The position numbers and the translations under genes are program-made. Below are positions 23,491 through 35,999 of a stretch of 64,000 nucleotides of DNA, in pieces. The notes under the pieces were generated by a model. That model ran no database searches and was not told the origin of the DNA. It saw only the letters and a program-made list of their open reading frames with translations. The DNA lies in NCBI RefSeq assembly GCF_000003855.2, contig NW_003101641.1:1-64000 (forward strand), given 5' to 3'. The first letter of the stretch is position 1. Each line of letters begins with the position of its first letter. The stretch comes from Blastomyces gilchristii SLH14081 (taxonomy: Eukaryota > Ascomycota > Eurotiomycetes > Onygenales > Ajellomycetaceae).

Positions 23491-24948
23491 CTCTTCAAGC
23501 TTCTGCTTGCAAATTTGAATAGAAGCTAATCTTTTCTCTATTTCATCAGAGCATTCTTATAGTTATCTTCTGAATTCTTCTCTAATGTAACATGATTGAC
23601 CCTGACAGACACTGATTCATTCTTTGAGTGAGAAGATATATAGACTGATTAATAGTTGTAAGTAATATGTCTCAATCAGTTACAGTTGATATACACTTCT
23701 TATTAACATCAATCAGTGACTTCTTCAGAAGTGATCTCAAAGACTCAGAAGCCTGTTCAGACAGTGAAGACTCTTGCTTATATATAGATATTCAAGTCTA
23801 CTCAGTTTATAGCATCTGTATCATTATTATTGTTTCTTAGCATAGATGTATGAGTGACTGAGTTATTTCTTAGTATAAGTATGTGAATGTAATATCTTCT
23901 ATCACTGTTCTATATACTCTTGAGCTTGATAAGATAATCATTCAATATTCAGAGCTGTGTGCAGAACTCTTTATAAGTTAGGTCTTTATCTACACTTATA
24001 AGAGTCTGTAAGAGTTCAAAAGTTAATGTCTTCTTGAGTATACTAATCTTCATTCAATTCTCTCAAGATTGATCACCTACTTCTAAGATCTTGATGTTGA
24101 AGTCAGAGATGAATATTGTAAGAGAAGTATTTCTCTGTTGAATACTCTGTAATTAATCTAACACTTTCTGTTGCATGACAGTGTCTCAGAACAGAATATC
24201 AAGATATTTAATAATATTATCAGATATTTACAACACTGATTCATATGCTTTCATTCATGAATGAAACTTCTATTTTATGTGATTCTTCAATTATTCATTG
24301 ATATATCAATCTTGATTAATTAGTGAACTGATGACATCTTTATTCACACTTAGTTTTATAAGCATTTTCATTCTCTATGATGAGTAGAGAGTGAGATCAG
24401 AAGTATTTAAATGTGTAGAAGCATCTAATCTATGCATTCTTTCAGTGCTTTTATATTTGATTCTGTAGATATTGAAATTGCATGAGTTTCTTATTGAATT
24501 AATTATTTAATTTTCTTATATTGAAGTTGTTAAGTTATATGTATATCAGCTATCTGTTACTGTTATAATTTCAACATTACTTAGAGTCACTGTGATATTA
24601 TATCTATACTCATGTTCAAGAGTTCTCTCATATTATTATTAGATAACATTATATCAATCATTGACTATATGATATCTGTGAAATCAGAAGAAGTATAATT
24701 ATATAAATATCTCATACATCTGTGATATCAGAACTCTTGAGTCTTTTACTGATATTCTCTTTATAAGATCTTACTCTCTTTATAAGATCTTATTATAGAG
24801 TCAGAGTCACTGATGAACAAGCTTCTATTTAAGAACTTAATATCTATTTAACTATTTAACTATTTCTCTATTTCTTATACATTATTACATATTCAGATAT
24901 CACAGTGAGTAATTATTTCTAATAAGATGATAATGAATATTTTTCAAG
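23491..24948 (-). pseudogene. G1-b gag
   Basis: Minus-strand counterpart of G1-a gag. The segment at 24030-24110 is the reverse complement of 8640-8720. It is preceded on the minus strand by the leader next to the LTR at 24949. The LINE lies directly downstream of the knuckle-to-protease region. Confidence 0.85.
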
Positions 24949-25268
24949 TATAAGAGATCTACACTGAATAGATCAGTATAATATTTATAGATATTATATA
25001 ATAAAATGAAAAACATTAGAGAAGAAAAGAAAGAGAAAGTGTGAAAATCAGTGATCAGAGTGAATATTTATACACATACACAGTAGTGTACACAGTGGAA
25101 CTTCAGAGTGGAAGAATAGAGGTTTTTATATGCAGTAAAGCTTCAGAGTGAAAGAATAGAAATTCTGTAGATTTTCAGCCAAGAATCAGAGACTGAGAAT
25201 CAGAGTGATAGAAATCTATGAAGTGTAACAGAATAGTCTATATGATTGATCAGGCACAGTCTGTCATA
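24949..25268 (-). repeat. G1-b 5' LTR
   Basis: 320 bp, ends TATA (mutated TACA) and TGTC-derived start. It includes the tandemly duplicated ~47-bp U3 segment around 25090-25160. It abuts G1-a integrase at 25269. Confidence 0.88.
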
Positions 25269-25557
25269 AGATAAATACTGAACAAGTTGCTAAAGTCTTT
25301 CTACAGAGCTCATTCTATCAGATGCATGAATTGCTGAGATCTATAGTATTAAATTAAGACTGTCAATTCATGAGTACTCTCTGAACAAGAATCTGTCAAG
25401 TTCTTAAGATTATACACTGTTTGTCAACTGTCTATCACTCTGAGACTGATAGTGTATTAGAACAGACAATTCAGACTGTAAAGAATTATCTTTGTAAGTT
25501 CTGTAATTATTTATGAGATGATTGACATGATCTTCTTCTACACACAGAGATCACTAT
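25269..25557 (+). pseudogene. G1-a integrase, middle fragment
   Basis: Matches 44413-44700 of G1-d: the integrase catalytic core from a NTEQVTEAF-like segment through the VKNYLYKFCN block. It ends with ACTAT (25553-25557), the duplication made by G1-c, and continues at 47062. Confidence 0.85.
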
Positions 25558-25875
25558 TGTGGCGGGCTGCACCTGATCAATTATATAGACTATTCTGTTA
25601 CACTTCACAGATTCCTACTGCTCTGATTCTCGGTTACTGATTCTCAGCTGAAAATCTACAGAATTTCTATTCTTTTACTCTGAAGCTTCATCATGTATAA
25701 AAACTTCTATTCTTTCACTCTGAAGTTTCATCATGTACATCATTATATACATGTATAAATATTCACTCTGATCACTGATTTTCACATCTTCTCTTTCTTT
25801 TCTTCTCTAATGTTTTTCTCTTTGTTATATAAAACCTATATATTATACTGATCTATTTGATGTAGGTCTCTTATA
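25558..25875 (+). repeat. G1-c 5' LTR
   Basis: 318 bp beginning TGTGGCGGG and ending TTATA (mutated TTACA). A ~47-bp U3 segment containing TTCTATTCTTT is tandemly duplicated at about 25665-25735. A TATAAATA box lies near 25754. Confidence 0.9.
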
Positions 25876-26656
25876 CTAGAAAAACATTCATTATCTTCTT
25901 ATTAAAAATGATTACTCACTGAGATATTCAAGTACATAATAATATATAAGAAATAGAGAAATAGTTAAATAGTTAAGCAGATATTAAGTCTTCAGATAGA
26001 AGCTTATTTATCAGTTATTCTAACTCTGTAATAAGAACTTATAAAGAAAGTAAAATCTTATAAAGAGAATATCAGTGAAAGATCTGAGAGTTCTGATATC
26101 ACAGATATATAAGATATTTATATAATTACACTTCTTCTGATTTCACAGATATCATATATTTAATAATCAATATAATCATATCTAATGATAATATGAAAGA
26201 ACTCTTGAATATAAGTATAGATATAATATCACAGTGATTCTAAGTAATGTTAAAATTACAACAGTAACAGATAGCTGATATGCATATAATTTAACAACAT
26301 CAATACAAGAAAATTCAATAATTATCTCAACTAGAAATTCCTGCACAGACAATCTCAACACTGATAGAATTAAATATAAACACAATGTAAATACTGAAGA
26401 AATACTTAGATGTCTTCACATATTTCAATACTTCTGATCTCACTCTCTACTCATCATGAAGATTGAAAATGCTCATGAAACTAAGTATAGATGAAGACAT
26501 TATCAGTTTACTAATCAATCAAGATTGATATATTAATGAACAGTTGAGAGATCATATAAAACAGAAGTTTTATTCATAAATGAAAGCATGTGAATCAGCA
26601 TTGCAAATATCTGATAATATTATTAAATATCTTGATATTCTGTTCTGAGACACTGT
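25876..26656 (+). pseudogene. G1-c leader and gag, 5' part
   Basis: Homologous to 7798-8560 of G1-a. It ends at CTGT (26653-26656), the duplication made by Gypsy-3 A, and gag continues at 36702. Confidence 0.85.
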
Positions 26657-26823
26657 TGTGGTTCAGAAGAACATACAATCACTGGATAATAACACAGCCG
26701 CTTCTGAACTTGCTTATGAATGTAAAGAGGCCATAGCAATCACCAATTAATTTAGTGTACAGTATATAAGAAGCCAGCGTACGCCTGTAATTGTATGCTG
26801 ACTTAAGCAATCTTTGAATCACA
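26657..26823 (+). repeat. Gypsy-3 A 5' LTR
   Basis: TGTGGTTCAGAAG...TTTGAATCACA, 167 bp, with a TATATAAG box near 26763. The first gag Met follows only about 9 bp after the LTR. Confidence 0.9.
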
Positions 26824-27920
26824 TCTGATAGTATGTCTAAAAACTGGTGAGAAGTGCAGACTTCTTCAGAGTGTGATAATTCTATCTATAAAGTAATTTG
26901 TAGTTATCATGTCAGTGTGATTCTAAAATGCCTTAAAAGATAGTGTATAAAGAAGTGATGAGTGAAAGAGCATCTGATTGATACTGCTCTGCTTATTAAA
27001 GAAAAACTTCACACTCAGATAAATATTATGTATATGAACAGATGAGATGTGAGAAAGAGAATGAGAGCAGTGAATCAGATTCAAAGAAGTTTACTCTCTA
27101 CTCAAAAAAAGAATAAAAAGAAGAATAATCATTATTAAAGTTGTATGATGATAACAGAAAATAAAAATCAGAAATCATATAACAATATAATGATATAATG
27201 ATAGACATTGTATGATTAATGAGAAATCACTGAAATAAATATCTTTTCTAGTCAATACAAACACTCTTCTCTGCTATCTGAACTGGAAGATATGTAAAAC
27301 CTCTCAGAGAGTTTACTCAAAGCAGTAAGAAAAGTAACTGAGACTACTGAACTGAAAGTGAAACTCTGTATAAGTATGAGAATTCTAAACAAGATTGAGG
27401 CCTTGTATATACAGTAGCAGACTGAGGTTAAAGCTAAGCAATAATTAGTATTCACTGTGAATCAAGTATTCACTATGAAGAGCTTCACTGATGCAATCAC
27501 TATTATCAATAAGAATAGAGAAAACCAGGTCATAGATCTGCAGTGAGAGATCAAACATTTATACAGACAGATGACTGCACTGAACCTAAAGATCTTACTA
27601 CAATTGTTCACAATCTCATCAGAAGTGTACACATCATCTGAGATTACTGTGTAGAATGAGAATCTGAGCATAAGATATATTAAGCTGAGAGATCTGTCAG
27701 AGTCATCAAGCTTTAATAATGACTGAAAAAATAATGCTGCAATCAGCTGACTAAGTTAAATGTAATTATATTATTAGATTGAATGTGAACTCACAGACAG
27801 ATAGTTAACAGAATTTCAACAAGTCTTAAGATCTGCTGCATTTCTACATAGAAAAGTAAAGTCATTATAAATAACTGATGAAAAGATGAATCTTACAGAC
27901 TCAGAGTGATATTCATTCTC

Positions 27921-29702
27921 TTCAAAGTCTGCAAAACAGAGCCTTGAGAAGAATTCTAAGAGTATTCAAATCATCTTCTATTAAAGCAATGGAAATTGAA
28001 GCTTCAATTCCTTCTCCTGCTATTAGATTTGAAAAGACCTGTATGAACTATGCTCTGAGAGTTATAAAGATGAACTCAAATCATATAATCAGAGAAAGAG
28101 TCTCTTCTTTATTTTCATCAATTAACTCTGGAAATGAACTGGATTAGAATAGATTTCTTGATTGAAATGAAAATAATTCTTCAAAGAAAATGCCTTCTCA
28201 ACTGTACAGACTATGCTCTCTGATTAAAAATCAATTTTCTTCTTTAAATATTGAAAAAGTTGATCATGAGAAGTTATCTTTCTGGAGAGAAAAGCTTGAA
28301 TCTCTTATAGACTTGTAAATAAGTGAACTATCTAAAGAAAAAGAGTATGAACAGCATTTGAAGAGAATTTCTACAATCAATATAAAAGACTCTATTCTGA
28401 TTTATTCAGATGACTCAAAAAATGAGAATTTGAATAGATTAGTGCAGGCATTGCTTATACTGAAGATAATATCAATTTTATCTCAGATTTCTGAAATTTA
28501 GGCTGTGAATCTGAAGTCTTTGATGCTGAACTATTTGTAATAGTAAAAGCTTTCAAACTCATTGAAATAAAATCTCATAAAAGAGGAAATAGTTTGAAAG
28601 AGATATGAATATTCTCTAATAGTCAAGCTGCTTTAAAAAGACTTAGAAATAGTCAGATTTATAATGATCAAATGAATCTTGAACTGATCTTAAACTCTGT
28701 TTTAAAAATTCAAAAGAGAAGAATATTAAAGCTGATAATTCATCTACACTAAGTTCCTACTCATATGAATATTCATGATAATGAATTAGCTGATTCAGCT
28801 GTAAAAAAGAATGCAGAATTAAGCAGATCTATTTAAAAAATTATATTCTAATCTTTTATAAAGAGAAAAATAAAAGAATCTTATTTAGATAAGTGAAATG
28901 AAAGCTGACAGAAACAGAAGAAGAGTATACATTATTCAAGATTTGAAACAAAATCCCAGTGAAAATCTTGTTCAATTAAATGTAAAAAGAAAATATTCTC
29001 ATCTATAATACAGCTGAAACTAGAACTGGCTATTTCAAATCTTATATACAACAATTTGATGATAGATTTGACTCAATAGAATGCTTATTCTGCAATGTAA
29101 ATAAGAATTCTGAGCATATTGTAATGCACTGTGCATTAGACAATAGTCTCAGAGCCAGATTGAAAGAGAAGTATGATCTAAATCAATTAAATATAAGATT
29201 CTTATTCTCAACTGAGACAGGAATTAAATACTTAATAGACTTTCTATCAGAAACTCAAGCAGCTACAAGAAAATGGCTAAATTCAGAAATATCTGAATAT
29301 GAAGAAGAGGAAATTGATCAGATATAGTCTGTTAAAACAGCTATATACTATCTTTTAATAATTTGTTTTATTACAGTCTCTCTTTACTTTATCTTTTTCT
29401 TTCAATTCCTTTCTATCTATCTATTTAATATGTCTATCTTTAAGACTGTGTTCTCTTTTCCTTTGTCATGATATTGTCAAATGATTTCAAAGTATCAGAA
29501 GATGTTAAAACACTGCAATTTATAAACAGTTTTTGTATTCTAGGCTGGAATTTTCTGATTTTGCATATCTGAAATTGATGAATGTATAATAGTTAACTTT
29601 ACAGATATAGGAAAAACCCTGAGAACTAAAAGTTCTCAGGTAGATGTCATAGTCTCTGACTGCATACATCTATAATTGAAGAATAATAATAATAATAATA
29701 AT
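27921..29702 (+). mobile_element. LINE-2: 5'-truncated Tad-like LINE
   Basis: 1.8 kb matching LINE-1 from about 21710 to its tail, flanked by the 13-bp duplication GATATTCATTCTC (27908-27920 and 29703-29715). It holds the ORF2 C-terminus: RNase H (about 28390-28850) and an intact zinc motif CLFCx7HxxxxC near 29083-29133. It also holds the full 3' UTR and an (AAT)n tail. Frames of 67 codons (27944-28147, 29124-29327) survive. It is clearly less mutated than LINE-1, fitting its place as the innermost insertion. Confidence 0.92.
29618..29640 (+). other. Conserved LINE 3'-UTR hairpin (LINE-2)
   Basis: Perfect 10-bp stem CCTGAGAACT / AGTTCTCAGG with an AAA loop, the complement of the TTT loop found at 347-349. 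Confidence 0.75.
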
Positions 29703-30419
29703 GATATTCATTCTCATGAATATGAAATGAGTTTTTCAAATGAATCTTGCACAACTTTGAGAAAGTGAATGTATAAGACAAGTGTTATGAATGCTTCACT
29801 GAGTGTAGATAAGTGAGTAATCTTATATTATACTTCATACACTTCAGCTTATACTATCTTGTATTAAATGAAGAGCTTTTAATATCTTTCTATTTACAGA
29901 TCTTCATTCATAGTCTTATATCTGAGTTGAGAGTGAAATGAAAATGCTTAACCTTGTAATCAGATATAATGAAAGAAGTATATAATATTCTCATTATATG
30001 AAAACAAGTGAGTCAATTATAATAGAAAATACTGCAATTGAGTATATCTCAGTGAAGAATGAGTAATCAGACTTCTATAATACAAGTTACACATCTGAAT
30101 ATAATGAATCTAGATTCAAATGCTATCACTAAAGCACTGAATCTCTTGAAAAAGAGATTTTCTAAGTGAAAATCTTGATATCATAAGCATTGAGCTTGCT
30201 TTAACTGTGAATGTTAAAATCATGATATAAAGAATTGCATATAACATGTGCAGTCAAGAGAAATAAGAGAGTTAAAAAACTAGCAGAATCAGTGAGCTTG
30301 AAGACACTCACTGATATTCTATGAAAAGTCTTTCAAGTGAAAGAGATGTCTGTGTTAGATGACTCTCTAAATTCTGTAAATATCAAGAGAAAGCAGGCTT
30401 CTGAATAAGATGTGAGTGA

Positions 30420-33400
30420 GAATGAAGCAGATACTTATCTCAATACCTTGAGACCTGAAATGTTAATGTATAAAGAGCACTTGAATAAGAATCAAGAGAT
30501 GACTGTAAAAGTGTTAATGAACATAGAAGCTTCTATATAATATATTAATAATTATATAATCTGAAGACTGAAAGAGATTCACTGAGTGAAGAATCCCTGA
30601 TGTATAAGATTGTCTGATAACTGATATTTAATATCATCTGTAAGAGTAAGAGTTTTCTTATACTTCAGAGAATAATCTTGCTATATTTAAGCATGAGAGC
30701 TGTAGAACATGAAATATAATCTTATTCTTAAACTTGATTGATTTCAAAGATTCAATCTGCAGATTCAATGATGTACATATCATATACAGTTAACTGATAG
30801 AAAGAAAACAGTTCATACAATTCTATTAACTGATATGAGAAGGACATTTCATATCTCTGATATAGAAGAATTAAATCTACTTATGCATTAATAAGTAAGA
30901 AGAATGATTTATAAGACCTTATCTGAAAGTATTCTGTATATCATACAGAATCTGAAAGCAGAGAAAATCAAGATAAATAATATACAGAAGAATAAGTATA
31001 TGAAGAAACTTCTAAAGAAGTATGAAAAGATCTTCTGAATAGATCTTTCACTGAAATTGCTGCTGAAACAAGGATTTATACATGAGATTGACATGAGAAA
31101 CATGAAACCAGTCAATCAGAATGCATACTCTCTGTCATAAATACATTCTGAAGAACAGAAGTATCAGATTACAGACCTTCTAGAATGTGATCTTATATGA
31201 TTCTCATTAAGTGTGTGAGGCTTTTCAGTTCTATTTATGAAAAAGGCAGGTGAGAAGTGATGAATATGTATTAATTATAGAGCACTTAACAAGCTTATAA
31301 TCAAGAATGAATATTCACTGTCACAGATTCAATAATGATTGAATATAATTGAAAACACCTGATATCTATTGAAGATTAATCTTCTCTCAGAATACTGACA
31401 GATCTGTGTAGAGAAACTATCAGTACTGTGAACTGTGTTTAATATGTAATGAAAGAAGTTTGAATTTCTGATAATACTATTTGATCTGATAAATATATCT
31501 GTTTTCTTTCAAACAATGATGAATATGATTCTTTATAAATAGAATGAAACCTCATGTCTTATATATCTGAATGACATTCTAGTCTTCTTAAACTCATATA
31601 ATGACTATCTGAAGTATTTTAATAAAGTGCTTATAACTCTGACAGAGTATAAGCTCTATATTAAATTAATAAAGTGTGTGTTTAAAACAGAAGAGTTGAA
31701 GTTTATAGAATATGTAGTGAGTGATGACTGTATACACCTTATTCTGAAGAAATTAAATGTTATAGTGAATTAGCTGTGACTGAGAAATGTATATTATATA
31801 CAACAGTTTCTTAAGTTAGTCTCATATTACTACAGATTTATCAAGAATTTCATATGAATAGCTGCATCACTCTCAGATCTCTTAAGAGAAATGAATGCTA
31901 ATCTGTGAAAGAAGAAGTTTCAGTTAATCATCTGAAATACTGTGTGTGAAGAGGCTTTTCTCACACTGAGAAAATATGTAATAATATTCTCAGTGCTTAT
32001 TCAATCAGATTATAATAAATCTTTCTATATTGAAATGAATGCATCTGAATGAGCTATCAGAGATATTCTTCTACAGATGAGTAAGAATAACAAGCTGCAC
32101 TCAGTGATATATGATGATGGAAAACTATCAGGTACTGAGCTCAATTACTCAGTGTATGAAAAGAAATTGCTAGTGATCAAGCACACACTGATATTATAAG
32201 ATAGATATATTAACAATGAGTATACAATAACAGTGATCACAGATTACAAAAGCCTTATATATCTATAATTAATAATAAAACCTTTCAAACACTTAGCATG
32301 TTAGATCTCAGAGTTATAAGTATACAATCTTCATATCAAATACTGAAAGAAATTGAACACTGTGATATCTGATACAATCAGTTACAGATCTGATTTCATG
32401 AGTGAGAGTTCTGTGAATGAGATATAAGAAAAGTTTGTATTAAACACACTGAGAGAATGCAAGAAATCAGAATAAGTGAATACAATAATCTCTCACTTAG
32501 AGAATGATAAGATATCAGATAATAAGCATTTTATGAAAGTGATAGAAGAGATACTTCTGAACTTTAAACTGAAGAAATTGAAAAATAATATTGTACTTTA
32601 CTGTAATCTATAATATGTGAAAGCTCTCTATCTGAAACATTTATTTAGATGTGACTTCATAACTTGTATACACAAGGAATTCAGTCACTTAGAAAGCTCT
32701 GAACTTATGAGTATACTTGAATCAAGAGTGTACCAGCTAAGCATGACTGAGAACATTCAGATGTACACTCATAAGTGTCTGAATTATCAGATTGTGAAAG
32801 AATCTAAGAAAGAATTAGAATGTGAGAAAGTGTAATATCAGATGAAATGTATGATACAACTGTTCAAATAATAAGAGATGAATCTCATAGACATAGTACT
32901 GTGAATATCAAATGAAAATTGTTAAATAATCACTGCTATTGACTACACTACTGACTGATCAATTGTAAAAGCAGTTTCAGAGATGACAGAGATGATAGTG
33001 ATAAAGTTTCTATATAATAAGATCTATGTTATCTATGAAATACTATACAAGATTCTAACTGATAATGATGTGAATCTTATAGAAGAAGTGATAAGGTATT
33101 TCACAAATCAGTTACAGACAAGACATTGTAGAATAACATTATATCATTCATGAATAAATGAGAAGATGAAATGTTTGAATGAAATCCTGAGTAATATACT
33201 GATGAAATATCTAGTGAGTAAGTCTACAAGATTATGAGATGAATATCTTGATCAGATGCTATTAGTCACACAAATTTAACAGCATATAGTCTTCAAGTGT
33301 TTATCATTCTATCTATTATATGAATTGCATCTACGCATTCTGAAGAATACTTTGAAAAAGGTAGAGAAGAGAACAGTGATTGCAGATACAGCAGAAACAA

Positions 33401-34350
33401 CAGTTACAGATATAACAGTCACAGATATGAAACTAAGATTGAAAGAGATTAGTTATACACATGTAAAAGCTAATAAGTTACTTCTGAACTGAGCAATTCA
33501 ATTGAAAAGAATACAAGACTCACTAGTTAAGAAATTGAGTCTCAAGATAAAAATATGAGTTCTTATATATAATGAGAGTTCTGAGAAGTTTCAATCTAGA
33601 TGATGTAAACTATATAAAATACTCAAATCACATTCTCTGAGAATATATGTATTGAAAGAATCAGAGAAACAGATCTTATATAACTTAATAAATGATTCAT
33701 ATCTTATAAAAGTAAAGATACAAGATCTGAGTGAATTATGATTATTCACAGCACTATTATCAGTGTTGAAAAAGAAGAGACTTATAATTGAAAAGTCTTA
33801 TAAAGTAAGAGAAATCATAGATACTTATAAATCAGATAATCTCACTTATTTCAATCTTTTCACAATTATAAGAAAAGAATGAGAAGAAATGAAGAAATTA
33901 GATAAATATCATACTTTAATAAGTGATAAGACTGTAGCTGATTATATAATAATGTACTATAAATAGTGAGTGCAATATGATAAAGAGCAGTCTCAGAGCA
34001 GCAGACTTACACATAAATCAGATTATAGAAGAAAAAGAAATTCAGAGTTGAATTTAACTGTTTACATCAGTTCAATTATAGAGATAATAGAGAATGAAGT
34101 ATCTGAAACATCTGCAGATACATGAGATTAAGCTATCTTAATCTTTGAGAATGCTCAGAGATCAGATAAGATTAGTTTTAATAAGCTATTCACTGTAATA
34201 GTCTGAGCAGGTGAAGAGAGATAGAATAATGTATAAGACAGAATTATAAAAGATGAAAGCTACTGAATCTAGTCACTGAATACTGTATTATATAGAGATT
34301 GTATAAGAGTAGTAACTAATAGATAAAGAAAAAGTATAAGAAAAGAAAAG
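30420..34350 (+). pseudogene. Gypsy-3 A pol: protease, RT, RNase H, integrase
   Basis: One frame with mutation-type stops. A weak protease region is at about 30500-30800. RT is at about 31080-31700 (ICINYRALNKL; YLNDILVF at about 31561, from YLDDILVF). RNase H is at about 32000-32420 (ELNYSVYEKKLL, TVITDYKSLIYL). The integrase HHCC region is still open at 32617-32835 (IHKEFSHL...MYTHKCLNYQ). The catalytic core is at about 32920-33330 (ITAIDYTTD, ILTDN, YHS-IN-K-LN). A C-terminal GPY/F-like part (KFQSRWCKLYKILKSH-like) is near 33585. A long C-terminal extension follows with no chromodomain seen. Confidence 0.88.
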
Positions 34351-35654
34351 AAATAATAAATTAATCATCAATTGTAAGAGTCAGCTGTAAAAGACAAATA
34401 TTATTATACATATCTCATTCATTTTCATATGTTATATATTTAATCTATTTTCAACATCACATCACCTGAAAAACATTAAAAATAAAGAAAATCTTAAAAC
34501 TCAAGATCTGTAAAAGATTCAAGAGCTGTAAGCTGCTCTTGTAATAACACTGTATATATCTCTGATTTCTCTATCACTCTGTGTATGACATTAATATCAT
34601 TTATTGCAAGATTGACTGAAATATCAATATAGAAATGTGTACATGTACACATAGAAAAATTGAAGAAGAGTGTGAAATCTGCAGGATCAGAAGTCAAGAC
34701 AGAAGAAATGAAGACAGAAGAAATAAAAGAAGAAGAGAGCACAGAACTGAATGAATAACAGTGAAAGTTATCTGAGATTGAATGCTTATAATCTGATGTA
34801 TGCATAACCTTCTCTGCAGAGAAGAAAGAGAAAGTGATGAGAGAAGCTTGAGAGTGAGAGAAAGTAGTCTCAGCAGTGTAATTATCTTTGATTAGAATGA
34901 TCTCTGATACTGAAGCAACTAAGAATCATTATTAGTGTATAAAAACTGTAAAATAAGAGATAAGAACAGTTACTGAATGAACACTCACTGATCTTAGAGT
35001 TATATATACAATTACAACACATACAAGGCTTCTCAGAAAGAGAGAGAGAGACATAGAGAAATACAGAAAGTAGAATACAGTGTGTGAACAGCTCATTCTC
35101 ATGATAATATCTCAGATAAGATGTATGAGCCTCATATCTGCAGATGTAAAAGAGTATGATATCTGTATTTCTGTTTCTGAAAACACAGATATCTTTTATC
35201 TGCATCATAAAGTCAGATAACAGATGTTAGAGAATAGATTAATATAGATCTATTATCTTAAAGAAATTTACTAGAGTAGATATACTTATAATATTAAACT
35301 TTACAGTTGTAAAAAGTTTCTTGATATCTGTAAATATCATAACTTTATATATAATAAAACTTATAATGATTTTTCTTAAGAACAGAAAAATCAGTGTTAG
35401 AAAGAAAAGATGAAAAAGAAAAAAACTTACAATCTCAACACTGTTGAGAAGAGAGATAATTCTCTGATATAAATAAATGATTATTTTATTATAAATATTT
35501 AAAATGAATATAATAATCAGTGTCTGTCATTAAGCTTCAGATAGTTGTATTATATACAGTCTTCATATAATAAATTATTTTAGAAGTCAGTAAGAAGAAT
35601 GAGAGTGTATACTAAGAAATATGATTTATTAAGTCTATACAATATCTTCTTGAA

Positions 35655-35849
35655 ATGAAGAGAGCTGATAATAAAAGTAGAGATGACAGAAGCAGAGAAA
35701 GTAGAAGTAGTAAAAGTAAGAGCTACAGAAACAGAGATAGTGAGAGTGAGAGAATCAGACACAGAGACAGATGTAAAAGATTGAGAGAAAGTGACAGAGA
35801 AAGAAACAGAGAGAGCAGAGAGAGATATAAAAGATCTAATTACATATAA
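35655..35849 (+). CDS. RS-rich small ORF of Gypsy-3 A
   Basis: 64 codons, strongly basic, made of Arg-Ser, Arg-Glu and Arg-Asp repeats (RSRESRSSKSKS..., SDRERNRESRERYKR). Copy B has an equivalent 64-codon ORF at 60904-61098 with the same start and stop and very similar sequence. RS domains normally bind RNA or splicing proteins. AG-rich DNA seldom yields stops under this mutation process, so openness alone is weak evidence of function. It may be a fragment of a larger post-pol protein. Confidence 0.45.
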   Translation: MKRADNKSRDDRSRESRSSKSKSYRNRDSESERIRHRDRCKRLRESDRERNRESRERYKRSNYI

Positions 35850-35999
35850 TATAGATAATTTCTTCATTATTATATCTCTCAAGTTCTTAATCAATAATTC
35901 AACATTGAGATCACAATTATCAGTGAATATGAATCTGTTAATATATGAAGATTCTATACAAATCAAAACAAATATATCAGTATCTGCAGACATGTAAAA

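Larger units (their letters stand above)
12214..25268 (-). mobile_element. G1-b: antisense Gypsy-1 inserted in G1-a integrase
   Basis: On the minus strand the order is 5' LTR (25268-24949), gag (24948-23491), LINE insertion, protease/RT/RNase H/integrase/chromodomain (15874-12234), then the first 20 bp of the 3' LTR (12233-12214) before the gap. G1-a integrase sequence resumes at 25269. Its target duplication cannot be read because one end is in the gap. Its 320-bp LTR shares an internal ~47-bp tandem duplication with the G1-c LTRs, so the two belong to one subfamily. Confidence 0.88.
26833..30300 (+). pseudogene. Gypsy-3 A gag, split by LINE-2
   Basis: Starts MSKNW at 26833. Long Ser/Glu/Lys-rich stretches follow, and LINE-2 interrupts at 27921-29702. 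A CCHC knuckle (CFNCxxxxHxxxxC) closes the gag at about 30197-30238. Copy B carries the same start (53844) and knuckle (about 55410-55452). The Met lies so close to the LTR that a normal tRNA primer-binding site would overlap the start of gag. Confidence 0.75.

Noticed and set aside
34882..35208. Minus-strand Cys/Ser-rich ORF, with a counterpart at 60201-60455
   Set aside because: Present in both Gypsy-3 copies but shortened in copy B, opposite to the element's coding strand, and without recognisable motif; kept only as part of the post-pol region.
35580..35993. 137-codon minus-strand Ser/Val-rich ORF, also at 60784-61131
   Set aside because: It is the exact reverse of the RS-rich AG-repeat DNA; openness follows from composition and its hydrophobic Ser-rich product shows no motif.
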